Source: Variovorax saccharolyticus (lineage in GTDB: Bacteria; Pseudomonadota; Gammaproteobacteria; Burkholderiales; Burkholderiaceae_C). Taken from it: a stretch of DNA of 64,000 nt. How positions within the stretch are numbered: position 1 is the first letter of the stretch; every line of letters begins with the position of its first letter. Shown here in pieces: positions 47,246-56,268 of the stretch. A program made the position numbers and the translations under genes. The notes under the pieces were generated by a model that was not told where the DNA came from, did not search any database, and worked only from the letters and a program-made list of their open reading frames with translations. The stretch covers positions 310,001 through 374,000 of the forward strand of contig NZ_JASZYT010000003.1 in NCBI RefSeq assembly GCF_030316765.1, in the 5' to 3' direction.

Positions 47246-48040
47246 TCATCCCCCGTCATTGGCCGCGACGGCATCAGCGATGCGCTCGCGCAGATCGAGG
47301 TCCAGAAGATCGAACTTCTTGATCGCGCTTCGCACTTCGTCCAGACGGGACTCGAACTCCAACACGGCACGAATCACGGATGCGCCACCACGGATGTCGT
47401 CGAACTCGGGTGCGCGCATCGCCACGCCGAGCGCGTCGATCAGCGCTTGGCCGGCCGCGACGATCGCGCGTGCAGACACAACATCCGGCCCGACGGCAGC
47501 GGCGTGTGCACCAATCGCATCGACCAACCCGACCGCGAGGCCATCCAGCATTCCGCGCAGCCCGCGTACGGTCGCGGCACGCAGCGCACGGGCCGGATCA
47601 CGCTCGACCTCATTGGTGGTGCCGAGCAGATACCCCACCGAGACGCTGTAGAGGTCGGCGACGCGGATCAGTTCGACCATCGGCACGAGGCGGCGCGAGT
47701 TCTCCCACAAGGCAAGCTGCGTGGGGTTGCCGAGGCCGAGCAGACGCGCGGCCTCCCCTTGATGCAGCCCGGATTGCTCCCGCGCCAGGACAAGGCGCGG
47801 ACCGATGATGCGGCGCAGACGATCGTTTTCTTTGTCGCGAGTCGATTCCGCGTCGCTCCGGACGCGAGCGCCAGCGCCGCCATCGTTCGCTGCCGACACA
47901 CTGGTGTTGATCGAATTGACCCCTTGGTCGTGTGCAGGACGTGCGGTATTCGTGATGGCGGCGATGGTCATGGCGATCCTCACTTGATTGGGGCGGTGCG
48001 GCGGGACATTTGCCGCGCGGCGGAGATTGGAGGTGCTCAC
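47246..48040 (-). CDS. XRE-family regulator, 264 residues
   Basis: A helix-turn-helix of the Cro/CI type lies at about residues 75-135 (LVLAREQSGLHQGEAARLLG, LALWENSRRLVPMVELIRVA, YSVSVGYLLG). The C-terminal about 120 residues are helical and unrecognised; there is no S24 self-cleavage domain, so LexA-type induction is not expected. The GTG at 48040 overlaps the upstream stop (GTGA); an internal ATG at 47971 is an alternative. It may control the late genes downstream. Confidence 0.72.
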   Translation of the reverse strand: MSTSNLRRAANVPPHRPNQVRIAMTIAAITNTARPAHDQGVNSINTSVSAANDGGAGARVRSDAESTRDKENDRLRRIIGPRLVLAREQSGLHQGEAARLLGLGNPTQLALWENSRRLVPMVELIRVADLYSVSVGYLLGTTNEVERDPARALRAATVRGLRGMLDGLAVGLVDAIGAHAAAVGPDVVSARAIVAAGQALIDALGVAMRAPEFDDIRGGASVIRAVLEFESRLDEVRSAIKKFDLLDLDLRERIADAVAANDGG

Positions 48041-48600
48041 GAGGTGATCCCGATGTCGGCCATCAGTTCGGATGCGGCCTGCGCATTGGCCTCGGCGCGG
48101 CGCATGCTCAGCACTTCTTCGTCTGCGAGGCCCACGTCGCGAGCATCAGCGGCGATGAGGTCGTTCTTTTCGCGGTAGGCGCGCAGGAACTCCGAGGCAT
48201 CGACCTGCATGCGAGCAGACATGCCCCAGAAGTCCGACTCGTCGGCATTCAAGTCGGCATCGCGCCACGCCTTCGTCAACAGGCCCTTGGTGTGCTTCTC
48301 CAGGTGGCGCGCGATTTCCAGGCGGCGGTACACCGGATCGGTCGCGGCCAGCATCGCGTTCCACTCGTCGCTGCCCTTCGCGAAGCGGCCTTTGAAGCCG
48401 ATCGAGTCCTTGTGGTGTTGCACGGCAGCGCGAAAGCCAAGCTCGCAGCTCGCGCGGTGGCGGCCAGCGAGGAAGTTGGCGTAGGCCATCGACATGACGC
48501 TGCTCAGAGCGGCGGCCTTCGCGCGTTCCTGGCGCTCGGCAGAATCCAGCTCATCGGCACGCTGGCGCAGGCGGGCGGCCAGTCCAATATTGGTGGTCAT
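48037..48600 (-). CDS. Hypothetical protein, 187 residues
   Basis: A helical, charged protein (RLRQRADELDSAERQERAKA at the start). No motif is recognised. It overlaps both neighbours by four bases and sits between the replication genes and the XRE-type regulator, so it is part of the early transcript. Confidence 0.6.
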   Translation of the reverse strand: MTTNIGLAARLRQRADELDSAERQERAKAAALSSVMSMAYANFLAGRHRASCELGFRAAVQHHKDSIGFKGRFAKGSDEWNAMLAATDPVYRRLEIARHLEKHTKGLLTKAWRDADLNADESDFWGMSARMQVDASEFLRAYREKNDLIAADARDVGLADEEVLSMRRAEANAQAASELMADIGITS

Positions 48601-48935
48601 TGCATTTCTCCGTTAATGATGGGTTGGTTGATTTGGGAAGAGTGCTGCCGGCAGGCATGTCGCATCCAGGCAGCGAGACCAGCAGGACGTGAGGCGCAAG
48701 CCTCGATCGCGGCATGCAGGACTACGGCAACGCCGTGCTCCGCAATGAGGGCGTCGATCAACGTCGTCGAGGCAGCGCGGCGAATGCCGCCGTCGAGCCA
48801 CAACAGGGCGCGCAGACCGTCGATGATCGACATCGCGTCCGCATCGGTGCGTTTCGTAGCGGATGCGGCCTGCACGGCAGCGATGAGACGGCGGGCGTGC
48901 GCGGCGTGCCGAGAGTGCTTTTCGATGTCGGTCAT
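48597..48935 (-). CDS. Hypothetical protein, 112 residues
   Basis: A small helical protein (MTDIEKHSRHAAHARRLIAA; IIDGLRALLWLDGGIRRAAS). It overlaps the dnaB-like stop and the next start by four bases each. No known relative. Confidence 0.58.
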   Translation of the reverse strand: MTDIEKHSRHAAHARRLIAAVQAASATKRTDADAMSIIDGLRALLWLDGGIRRAASTTLIDALIAEHGVAVVLHAAIEACASRPAGLAAWMRHACRQHSSQINQPIINGEMQ

Positions 48936-50308
48936 GCCGGCATCCCTCGGCTGGCAGACTTGACGCTTGCCGGCCGGCTTGGCGGCGCGCCTTCCCAGTC
49001 CGTGATCTGCTGGTACTTCCCGTTGAAGTGCAGCGGCACGAGCCCCTGCGGGCCGTTGCGATGGGCGACGATCTCCAGTTCGGAGTAGCCCTCGAAGGCG
49101 GCCTCTCGCTTGCTCAGAGGGTGCGCCCAGTCGGTGAACAACAGGGCGATTTGATCCGCCGCCGCCTCGATCGCACCGGAGTCGCGGAGGTGGCTCATCG
49201 TGGGCCGCCCATAGTGCTCGTCGGCTTTGCGGGACATTTGCGACAACACCACAACGCCGATTTGCAGATCAAGCGCCAGCGCCTTGATGCCGTTCACGAT
49301 CACGTCGAGTTCGCGGTTACGGTTTTCTTCGCCTGCACCGGCCATGAGTTGAAGAAAATCGACGAACAGCACGTCGAGGCCATGCTTGCGCTTGACGCTC
49401 AATGCCTTGCGGCGGATGTCGAGCAGGCTGAGGCTCGATTGGTCGTCATGGACAAGGCGCAGTTCACCGAGGCGCCGGGCCGCTTCCGAGACGGCGGTCC
49501 ACATGTCGTGATCCTGAGGATCAGCGCGCATGATGCGGCCGAGATCATGCGAGCCGGCGGCGGCGGTATGCCGGTGCATCAATTGATTCACAGGCATCTC
49601 CTGCGACATGAACAGCGTGCTGTAGGTGCGCGCCATGTTGCGGGCCAGAGCCAGGGCCAGCGCGGTCTTCCCGTTCTTCGGGCGCGCGCCGATCACCATC
49701 ATCTCGCCGCGACGCAGTCCGCCGTTGAGCAGGCGATCGAGCCCGTCGATGCCGGTCGGAATGGCCGGGTTTTTTCCTTCGCTCAAGTCGTTGAGCAGAG
49801 CGAGGTAGTCAACCAACGATTCGTTGATGTGCTGCGGCTCGCGCTTCGACTTTGCGGTCGCCAGCTTGGCGAGCATCATCTGCGCCTTGTCGATCTGCTC
49901 TGCGGCCGATTCTGCGGACGCGCCGAGTTCGGCGATCTCCAGGCCGGCGCGCACGAGTTCACGTTGGCGGTGACGCTCGACAACAAGGGCGGCGTGGCGG
50001 CGGATGGTGGACGCCGACGGCACGAACTGGGCCATCTCGTTGAGGCGTGAAAGACCATCTTGCTCAGCCTTGCCGGCGGCGCGCATCGCGTCGAAGACGG
50101 CGATCACGTCGAAGGGCTGGCCGACGGCGGCCATCGACAAGATCGTGCCGAACGCGTCGGCGTGGAACGCCGCGTAGAACATCGTCGGGGCAAGATCGCT
50201 CACGCGCGCCAGTGCTTCGTTGTCGAGAAGGACTGCGCCGATCACGGCAGCCTCGGCTTCGAGGCTGTACGGCATCGTGCCGAGGGTCGAGGCGCGTTCA
50301 ATTTTCAT
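48932..50308 (-). CDS. dnaB: Replicative DNA helicase (DnaB family)
   Basis: A 458-residue element-encoded DnaB. The N-terminal collar domain (PYSLEAEAAVIGAVLLDN) and RecA-like core are complete: Walker A GARPKNGKTALAL, Walker B VLFVDFLQLM, and the C-terminal LRDSGAIEAAADQIALLF. It unwinds DNA at forks as a hexamer. With the initiator upstream (11-base overlap) it gives the element its own replication module. The P-loop GARPKNGKT replaces the usual bacterial GARPSMGKT, a difference common in phage versions. Confidence 0.92.
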   Translation of the reverse strand: MKIERASTLGTMPYSLEAEAAVIGAVLLDNEALARVSDLAPTMFYAAFHADAFGTILSMAAVGQPFDVIAVFDAMRAAGKAEQDGLSRLNEMAQFVPSASTIRRHAALVVERHRQRELVRAGLEIAELGASAESAAEQIDKAQMMLAKLATAKSKREPQHINESLVDYLALLNDLSEGKNPAIPTGIDGLDRLLNGGLRRGEMMVIGARPKNGKTALALALARNMARTYSTLFMSQEMPVNQLMHRHTAAAGSHDLGRIMRADPQDHDMWTAVSEAARRLGELRLVHDDQSSLSLLDIRRKALSVKRKHGLDVLFVDFLQLMAGAGEENRNRELDVIVNGIKALALDLQIGVVVLSQMSRKADEHYGRPTMSHLRDSGAIEAAADQIALLFTDWAHPLSKREAAFEGYSELEIVAHRNGPQGLVPLHFNGKYQQITDWEGAPPSRPASVKSASRGMPA

Positions 50309-51107
50309 ACGCGCCCTCGACGACCTTCACGAGGTTCTCGGACTTGCAAAGCCAATCCAGGCTCAGATCGAACGGTTTGCGGCCCGGCGTCGGCTTGGTG
50401 CGGCCGCAAAGGAAGTCCGACGCCGACACGTAGCCGAAGAACTTGCGCCACCAGTCGAGATTCTGGCGCTCGGCCTTCTCGCGCCAGCGTGCACGCAGGG
50501 CTTGCTGACGTGCCGGCGTCCATTCGCGAACACGACGCGCCGCCGGCAGCACCTCGTGGAACAGTTCGATGATCTGCTGGTGCGGGCACGAATCTGCCGG
50601 TGCCGACGGCTCTGCGGCAGCAGAGTTCGCGCCTTCTACTTCTTCGACTCCCCTCCCTTCCTCTCCCTTCCCTTCCCTTACGGGGTCGAGGACTCGTCCC
50701 TCGCTCGACGAGGACTCGACGAGCGCCCGCCGAATCGTCGGCGAGGCCTCGTCGAGCAGGTTGCGAGCACCAGTCGAATTGCCGGGGAACGGCGGGTGCT
50801 TGAACGTCGGACGGTCGATGCGCTGGTGGTGCCAGCCAGTGACGTGCCAGTACGTCTTCCCGCTCGCCGCGTACTCGACCACAAGGCCCTGCGCGAGCAT
50901 CTCGTCCACCAGCATTTGCACATCTGCGGTGGAAAGATCATCGCTAGGAAAGACCTCTGCCTTGAGGGTGCGGGAACTGGCCGGATGGTTGCCGCCGTCG
51001 TCACAGAAATTCAGCATGCCCAGGAAGCCGAAGCGGGCCTCGATGCGCATGTTCATGACCTGCTCGCTCGTGTAGAACTCGGGTTTCACAGTGCGGATTC
51101 GGGCCAT
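50298..51107 (-). CDS. Phage-type replication initiator
   Basis: A 269-residue protein beginning MARIRTVKPEFYTSEQVMNM, an opening typical of phage and prophage replication proteins, with a winged-helix region in the first 110 residues (GFLGMLNFCDDGGNHPASSR) and a Glu/Ser-rich linker at about 130-165. The last 100 residues (WWRKFFGYVSASDFLCGRT) resemble the helicase-contact end of O-type proteins. The gene overlaps dnaB by eleven bases, the usual order for initiator and helicase. Confidence 0.82.
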   Translation of the reverse strand: MARIRTVKPEFYTSEQVMNMRIEARFGFLGMLNFCDDGGNHPASSRTLKAEVFPSDDLSTADVQMLVDEMLAQGLVVEYAASGKTYWHVTGWHHQRIDRPTFKHPPFPGNSTGARNLLDEASPTIRRALVESSSSEGRVLDPVREGKGEEGRGVEEVEGANSAAAEPSAPADSCPHQQIIELFHEVLPAARRVREWTPARQQALRARWREKAERQNLDWWRKFFGYVSASDFLCGRTKPTPGRKPFDLSLDWLCKSENLVKVVEGAYEN

Positions 51108-51319
51108 TAGAGCTGGTCCGCCGGGAGCGCAGTGGAGAATCGCGCGGGGTTATTGCCCACGCGACGCAGCCCACGTGCCCAGGCCTGCGCGAGTTTCATG
51201 TCGCCCTTCTCCATGGCATTGGCAAAGGCAAGCGCATACATGGTGGCGCGCGAATCGGGACTGGCGGGCACGCCAGCGGAAGTGCATTGAACGTTACGGC
51301 TGATGGACATGTGGCGCAC
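51107..51319 (-). CDS. Small hypothetical protein, 70 residues
   Basis: A short protein (TMYALAFANAMEKGDMKLAQ near its middle). The GTG at 51319 has AAGGGG six bases before it; an ATG at 51310 is in frame. It ends on the first base of the initiator gene. No family is recognised. Confidence 0.55.
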   Translation of the reverse strand: MRHMSISRNVQCTSAGVPASPDSRATMYALAFANAMEKGDMKLAQAWARGLRRVGNNPARFSTALPADQL

Positions 51320-51328
51320 GATTGCCCC

Positions 51329-51625
51329 TTACGCCATCGCCGGGTTGGCGGGTTGGAGGAAACGGCTCAGTTCGGCGGCACGGACATGGCGCTCTTCGAT
51401 GAGGCCACGCACCAGTTGGCGCACCTGATCATCGTTCCAGCCGGCCGCACGGGCGGCGAGCACCGCGTCCAACTCGGACTCGTTCCAGCCTTTGCCGCGC
51501 AGGCCCACGGGCACGCCGGCCGGAACCACGCCGTTAGCGATGTCCGCATACCACGACGTGTTGCTCTTATCTGCAAATTTCGCCCGTGCCGTCCTGGCAT
51601 CGAGCATCTTGATTGCCACTTTCAT
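51329..51625 (-). CDS. AlpA-like regulatory protein
   Basis: A 98-residue protein. The segment NTSWYADIANGVVPAGVPVG with GWNESELDAVLAARAAGWND and later VRQLVRGLIEER fits the AlpA pattern of phage and satellite activators. Start at ATG 51625 with AAGGA at good spacing. The 157 bases upstream (51626-51782) hold no gene and are a likely promoter region for the replication transcript. Confidence 0.7.
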   Translation of the reverse strand: MKVAIKMLDARTARAKFADKSNTSWYADIANGVVPAGVPVGLRGKGWNESELDAVLAARAAGWNDDQVRQLVRGLIEERHVRAAELSRFLQPANPAMA

Positions 51626-51782
51626 TTGAGATTCCTTTCGCATCCCGCAGGACGTAAAAGGATTCTCAAAACAGAAGGCCGAGCGACGAGGCGCCGTTTT
51701 CCAAAATTGGCTTATGCTATGAACTTGATAGCGTCATCACCAGCAACGGCCGGGCATTCGGCGCGTCGAAATAGCGAGGCGC

Positions 51783-52592
51783 TTATTTAGCCAAGTGCTG
51801 CCAAGTGCGTTTCACGCGGAGCGTACCGTCCGGGTCTTTAGTGACGTAGCCATCATCGATAAGCTTGCCGGGCGTAGTCTTGGCGGTCGTGCGATGTACC
51901 GTGCTTTCCAGCGCAAGTCTTAGCTCGTCCGCGCGCATCGGACGGCCGTTGTCTTGCGCGTGTAGCAAGAGCCTGAGAGCGATGCGCATCGACTTGCTCA
52001 AGCGGCGGTCTTTCGGGGAGGAACTTTGTTCTGGTTCAGACTGCTGCCATTCGGAAGCCTGGGCTTCTTCAAACGCGGCGAAGGCCTGCCGACGATGCTC
52101 TCCGCCTTCTTCGCGCTCGAAGAGCGAAGCTTGATTCGGCATGGTGGTCGCGATCGCGTGTTTGGCTTCCGACTCAAGACGCCCAAAATTCTCAAGAAAC
52201 TTCGTGCGCAGAGCTGTCATCTCTTGAGTTGCAAAGTCGAGCCAGCACCAGTTGTGGTCGAACTCCCTCGCATTTTTAGGACCTGTTGGCGACGCCAAGA
52301 CCTCCAGGCCTTCGTTCAGGCGGTCGATGGCCGCACCAAACGCCCATAGGCACATCCGATCGCGCTCTTCGCGCGCAACCGCGAGGTCATCCTTCAAGGC
52401 TTTCTCGCGCGTCCTCCAAGCAGACTGGTCAAGCTCTCCATCTGCTTCGCGCTGACGATACTCTTCCAACTGTTCACATAGCGCCCTGATCAAAGGGTTG
52501 TCGTTCGCGCCGTCCGTCCTCTCAGCGTGATGCAGCAGTTCATCGACTTCCATTCTTATGATCGGAACCGATCGACTCTTGGAACTACTCAT
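51783..52592 (-). CDS. Hypothetical protein, 269 residues
   Basis: A helical protein; the last about 70 residues (SMRIALRLLLHAQDNGRPMR, KTTPGKLIDDGYVTKDPDGT) look like a winged helix. The N-terminal part is charged and may coil. It overlaps the upstream gene by eight bases. I do not know the family; a DNA-binding function is inferred only from the C-terminal pattern. Confidence 0.58.
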   Translation of the reverse strand: MSSSKSRSVPIIRMEVDELLHHAERTDGANDNPLIRALCEQLEEYRQREADGELDQSAWRTREKALKDDLAVAREERDRMCLWAFGAAIDRLNEGLEVLASPTGPKNAREFDHNWCWLDFATQEMTALRTKFLENFGRLESEAKHAIATTMPNQASLFEREEGGEHRRQAFAAFEEAQASEWQQSEPEQSSSPKDRRLSKSMRIALRLLLHAQDNGRPMRADELRLALESTVHRTTAKTTPGKLIDDGYVTKDPDGTLRVKRTWQHLAK

Positions 52593-53013
52593 CGTCGCCC
52601 CAGCCGCACCGGGCAGCATGAATCACCTCGCCCGCGATCACCCAGGACGCGAGTTCCTGCGCCGCGTCGCCGAAGATGGTCGCGGCCTTTTCGAGCAGCG
52701 CGAACATTTCGCTGCCCTCGGCATAGCGCGTGAACATCGGTTCGAGCTTCGGGAACGTGTCTTCGCTCAGAAGGTCTTCCGTGCCGTCGATCAGGCCTTC
52801 GAGGAATGCGCGATCGGCGGCAACCTCGGCGCGCGCGACCGCTTCGGCGTGCGTTTCCCTGGCGCGCGCAATCAGGTCGAGCATCCCGCCATCGAGCGCT
52901 GCCGAGTATTTCGCACGCAGTACCGCCAGTCGGGCCATAGCGCCATCGGCGAGCGAGTCGATACGCCCGACGATCATCGCCCGCAAAAAGCGGGCATCGG
53001 ATTCGTAGATCAC
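52585..53013 (-). CDS. Hypothetical protein, 142 residues
   Basis: An acidic helical protein (IDGTEDLLSEDTFPKLEPMF). It overlaps both neighbours by a few bases. A fragment of a related gene lies at 37571-37678 in the same element, so it belongs to a family shared by several related elements. Confidence 0.62.
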   Translation of the reverse strand: MIYESDARFLRAMIVGRIDSLADGAMARLAVLRAKYSAALDGGMLDLIARARETHAEAVARAEVAADRAFLEGLIDGTEDLLSEDTFPKLEPMFTRYAEGSEMFALLEKAATIFGDAAQELASWVIAGEVIHAARCGWGDDE

Positions 53014-53300
53014 GCCGAAAGCGCTACGGCCGGCGAGACGAGCATGGAAGCTCCGACCCGTGATTGATCGCGAAAGTTTCGGAGTGCATCGAGCGCGAAA
53101 CGATGACGGCCAGCGAACGTGGCGAGTGCAGCGTCACTCACATTCCGAGTGATACTTGCCGTCGTCGGCCCGCTTGGGCTTTGGCCGTAGTAGAGGCCGC
53201 CGAAGAAAGTGTCGAGCATGCCCGAGTCATCGAGATGAAAGATCACGCGGCGGTCGCCGAAGTCTTCAACGGTTGCGGCGGCAAGATTTTCGATATCCAC
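53010..53300 (-). CDS. Hypothetical protein, 96 residues
   Basis: The GTG at 53300 has GGAG five bases upstream, and the product begins VDIENLAAATVEDFGDRRVI. It overlaps the next gene by four bases. The frame continues upstream to 53435 without a good start, so I use the shorter one. Not recognised. Confidence 0.55.
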   Translation of the reverse strand: MDIENLAAATVEDFGDRRVIFHLDDSGMLDTFFGGLYYGQSPSGPTTASITRNVSDAALATFAGRHRFALDALRNFRDQSRVGASMLVSPAVALSA

Positions 53301-53359
53301 AGAAACTCCAGTTTGATTTCGCCCCGATCGCGGCCCGGGAACATCGCCGGCCTGAAAAG

Positions 53360-54601
53360 TCAGGCAACTTTCTTTCCGATGGGCATGACCGTCGCCGACT
53401 TTTTCGGCGTTGGGGTCGCACAAAACGTGGCCCACGCGCCCATCATTGCGGCACGCTTTGCCAGCATGTCACCGCGTCGGTATGCCGCCTCGGTCTTGCT
53501 GTCGATCGCGTGAGCAAGGGCCATTTCAGCCAGTTCGTGCGGGAAGTGAGTGCGCTCCGCCGCCCAGTCCCGAAACGTGGAGCGAAAGCCGTGCGGAACG
53601 GCATCGACGCCCATACGGCGCACCACGGCCACCAAGGCCATGTCAGACAGGACGCCACCACGCGGCGCTGGGAAGACCAATTGCTGATCCTTGGCACGAG
53701 GCAAAGCGCGCAACAACTTCACGGCCTGCGGCGACAACGGCACCCGATGCTCTCTGTGCATCTTCATCCGCTCGGCGGGCACAGTCCACACGGCCGCTTC
53801 CAGATCGATTTCGCCCCACAACGCGCCACGAACCTCGCCAGATCGGGCCGCAGTCAAAACTGAGAATTCCAGCGCACGAGCGCCAGTACCCTCTGCTGCC
53901 CGCAGGCGAACGAGAAATGCTGGCATTTCATCAATCGGAAGGGCGGCGTAGTGCTTCGCCCTGGCGATCTTCGATGGGCGGGCAAGCAACTGGTCGAGGT
54001 GGCCTTTCCAGCGCGCCGGATTCTCACCAGAGCGATAGCTGCGCGCCGTCGCCCAATCGAGAACGGCTTCGATGCGGCCGCGCAGACGAGATGCGGTTTC
54101 GGTCTTGGAAGACCAGATCGGCTGGAGTACATCGAGGACGTGAGCGAGCTTGATGTCTGCCACCTTCAGTTTCCCCATTACCGGCCCGGCATGCGTGGTC
54201 AATGTGTTTTCCCATTGCCAACGGTGCTTGGCATTGCGCCATTCACCCTCGCGGGCAGCGAGCAATCCAGTCACGCATTCTTCGAACGTCTTGGCGCTCG
54301 CGCGAGTAGCCATCAACACATTCCGGGCTTCACGTCGTTGCTCAATCGGATCGACACCCTGCTCGACTTGTAGGCGCGCGGCTCGCGCCTTTTCCCTTGC
54401 CCCGGCGAGCGACACGTCCGGGAATCCGCCCAAGCCCATGTCGCGGCGTTTTCCAGCAACGACGACACGCAGCACCCAAGTGCGCCCCCCCGACGGAGCA
54501 ACTTGCAGGTGCAGGCCGGCCACGCCGCCGACGGCGTTCAGGCCGGGCCGCTTGATCCGACCGACCTCCAATGCTGATAGTTCTTTCGCTTTCCGGGGCA
54601 T
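53360..54601 (-). CDS. int: P4-type tyrosine integrase
   Basis: A 413-residue recombinase with the DUF4102 N-terminal domain (LHLQVAPSGGRTWVLRVVVA), a SAM-like core-binding region and the catalytic domain. Active-site residues can be seen: Arg in LTAARSGEVRGA, H-x-x-R in PHGFRSTFRDW, His in ALAHAI and the nucleophile Tyr in EAAYRRGDM. Members of this group insert elements into the 3' ends of tRNA genes. It lies 161 bases from the right repeat and reads into the element. Confidence 0.94.
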   Translation of the reverse strand: MPRKAKELSALEVGRIKRPGLNAVGGVAGLHLQVAPSGGRTWVLRVVVAGKRRDMGLGGFPDVSLAGAREKARAARLQVEQGVDPIEQRREARNVLMATRASAKTFEECVTGLLAAREGEWRNAKHRWQWENTLTTHAGPVMGKLKVADIKLAHVLDVLQPIWSSKTETASRLRGRIEAVLDWATARSYRSGENPARWKGHLDQLLARPSKIARAKHYAALPIDEMPAFLVRLRAAEGTGARALEFSVLTAARSGEVRGALWGEIDLEAAVWTVPAERMKMHREHRVPLSPQAVKLLRALPRAKDQQLVFPAPRGGVLSDMALVAVVRRMGVDAVPHGFRSTFRDWAAERTHFPHELAEMALAHAIDSKTEAAYRRGDMLAKRAAMMGAWATFCATPTPKKSATVMPIGKKVA

Positions 54602-54762
54602 CTCGTCTTCTCCAACGTCTTACCCCACATCGTCTAACCGATTGTGTCGGATGTCAACGAACGCTCTCGAACTTTCAAAACGCTGCTTTCATTGGGAGAT
54701 TCATTGAATCGCTGAACGTTGTAGAACCCCAACGAATGCCCCCGGAGTTCGATGCAGGCGGA

Positions 54763-54779
54763 CATCCTCTCCACCAACT
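54763..54779. repeat. attR, direct repeat of the tRNA-Ala 3' end
   Basis: An exact copy of 30274-30290. Just before it GAGTTCGAT (54749-54757 region) also recurs in the tRNA T arm, but the bases between differ. After it the sequence CTCTTTTTCC would have been the original tRNA downstream flank. The 161 bases between the integrase and this repeat hold no gene. Confidence 0.86.
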
Positions 54780-54792
54780 CTTTTTCCTTCCG

Positions 54793-56268
54793 CTACGGCC
54801 ACAGCGGCGGCCGCTGGCCCAGCCGCACCGCAGGCTGCGGCGCATCCTGGTTCGCCAGCTCCACCCAGCCACCCCCCAAAGACTTGTAGAGCGCCGCCGC
54901 CTGCAGCAGCACGTCGCCCTGCGACCGCGCCAGCTGCACCTGGGCGTTGAACAGGCTGCGGTCGGCGTCCATCACCTCGAGGTAACTGGTGTAGCCGCCT
55001 TCGAATCGCTTGCGCGACAGCCGCGCGTAGTTGACCAGCGCGCCGACCTGCATCTGCTGCGCGTCCAGCCCTTCGCGCGAGTTCACGATGCCGGCCAGCG
55101 CGTCGGCGGTCTCGCCGAAAGCCGCCTGCACGGTCTTGCGGTACTGGGCCACGGCCGCGCGCTGCTCGGCCTCGGCCCGCTCCACCTGTCCGGCGATCGC
55201 GCCCGCAGTGAAGATCGGCAGGCTGACGTCGGCGCCGTAGCTCCAGATCCGCGCCGGGCCGCTCCACAGGTCGGACAGCGACCGGCTCGCCTGGCCGAAG
55301 GCCCCGGTGAGCGAAATGGTCGGGAAATAGGCGGCCTTGGCGGCGCCGATGCGCGCATTGGCCGCCACCAGCGTCTGCTCCGCCTGCAGGATGTCGGGGC
55401 GCCGGTCGAGCAGCTCGGAGGGCAGGCCCGCGGGCACCGTCGGCATCGCCAGCGCATCGATGCTGCGGCCGCGCGCGATCGGCCCCGGATCGCGACCGAT
55501 CAGGACCGACAGCGCGTTCTCCTGCTGGGCGATGGACTGCACCAGCAACGGGATGGCGCGCAGCGCGGTGGCATATTCCGAACGGGCCTGGCTGACCTCG
55601 ACCTGCGACACCACCCCGCCCTTGAAGCGCCGCTCGAAGAGGTTGAGCGAATCCTGGCGCAGGGCCAGGGTGCTGCGGGCCACCTCGAGTTCGCGATCCA
55701 GCTCGCGCAGCCGCACGTAGCCGGTGGTGACCGCCGCCACCACCGACAGCACGATGCCGCGGCGAAACGACTCGCTCGCCTGCAGCTCGGCGGTCGCGGC
55801 CTCGGTGAGCCGGCGCGTGCGTCCGAAGAGGTCGATCTCCCAGCTTGCCAGCAGGGTGGCCTGGGCCGCGTTGTAGGGATTGATCGACGGCGCCGGGCTG
55901 ATGGTCTGCTCGCTGGCCCGCGTGCGGCTGCCGGCGGCCTCGGCACCGACCTGCGGGAAGAGCTGCGCGCGCGTGGTGCCCAGCGCCCCGTAGAACTGCT
56001 CGACGCGGGCCGCGGCCACGACCAGGTCGAGGTTGTTGCGCAGGCCCTCGACGATCAGCGCATCGAGTTCCGCATCGCCGAACTGGCGCCACCAGGCGGT
56101 GTCGGGCAACGCGAGCTCGGCCGCCGTGGGTGGGGCCGCGCCGCGGAACTGCGCCGGGATCTGCATCTCCGGGCGCTTGTAGTCGGGCCCCAGCATGCAG
56201 CCGGCCAGCAGCAGCGCGAGCCCGCCGGCAGCGGCGCCGCGGATGCCGGCCGCCTCAACGCGGCGCAT
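54793..56268 (-). CDS. RND efflux outer-membrane factor (NodT/OprM type)
   Basis: A 491-residue outer-membrane lipoprotein: signal with lipobox LALLLAGC, then MLGPDYKRPEM typical of the family's start, and two repeats of the outer-membrane efflux fold with coiled coils (AEQRAAVAQYRKTVQAAFGE). It completes the export path for the pump encoded upstream. Its start overlaps the pump's end by 14 bases. Substrates are unknown. It is the last gene of the operon and ends 14 bases from the element's right repeat. Confidence 0.92.
   Translation of the reverse strand: MRRVEAAGIRGAAAGGLALLLAGCMLGPDYKRPEMQIPAQFRGAAPPTAAELALPDTAWWRQFGDAELDALIVEGLRNNLDLVVAAARVEQFYGALGTTRAQLFPQVGAEAAGSRTRASEQTISPAPSINPYNAAQATLLASWEIDLFGRTRRLTEAATAELQASESFRRGIVLSVVAAVTTGYVRLRELDRELEVARSTLALRQDSLNLFERRFKGGVVSQVEVSQARSEYATALRAIPLLVQSIAQQENALSVLIGRDPGPIARGRSIDALAMPTVPAGLPSELLDRRPDILQAEQTLVAANARIGAAKAAYFPTISLTGAFGQASRSLSDLWSGPARIWSYGADVSLPIFTAGAIAGQVERAEAEQRAAVAQYRKTVQAAFGETADALAGIVNSREGLDAQQMQVGALVNYARLSRKRFEGGYTSYLEVMDADRSLFNAQVQLARSQGDVLLQAAALYKSLGGGWVELANQDAPQPAVRLGQRPPLWP

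Noticed and set aside
41459-54601. Ordinary complete prophage
   Set aside because: No terminase, portal, major capsid, tail tube or holin could be recognised. I keep the neutral term integrated element.
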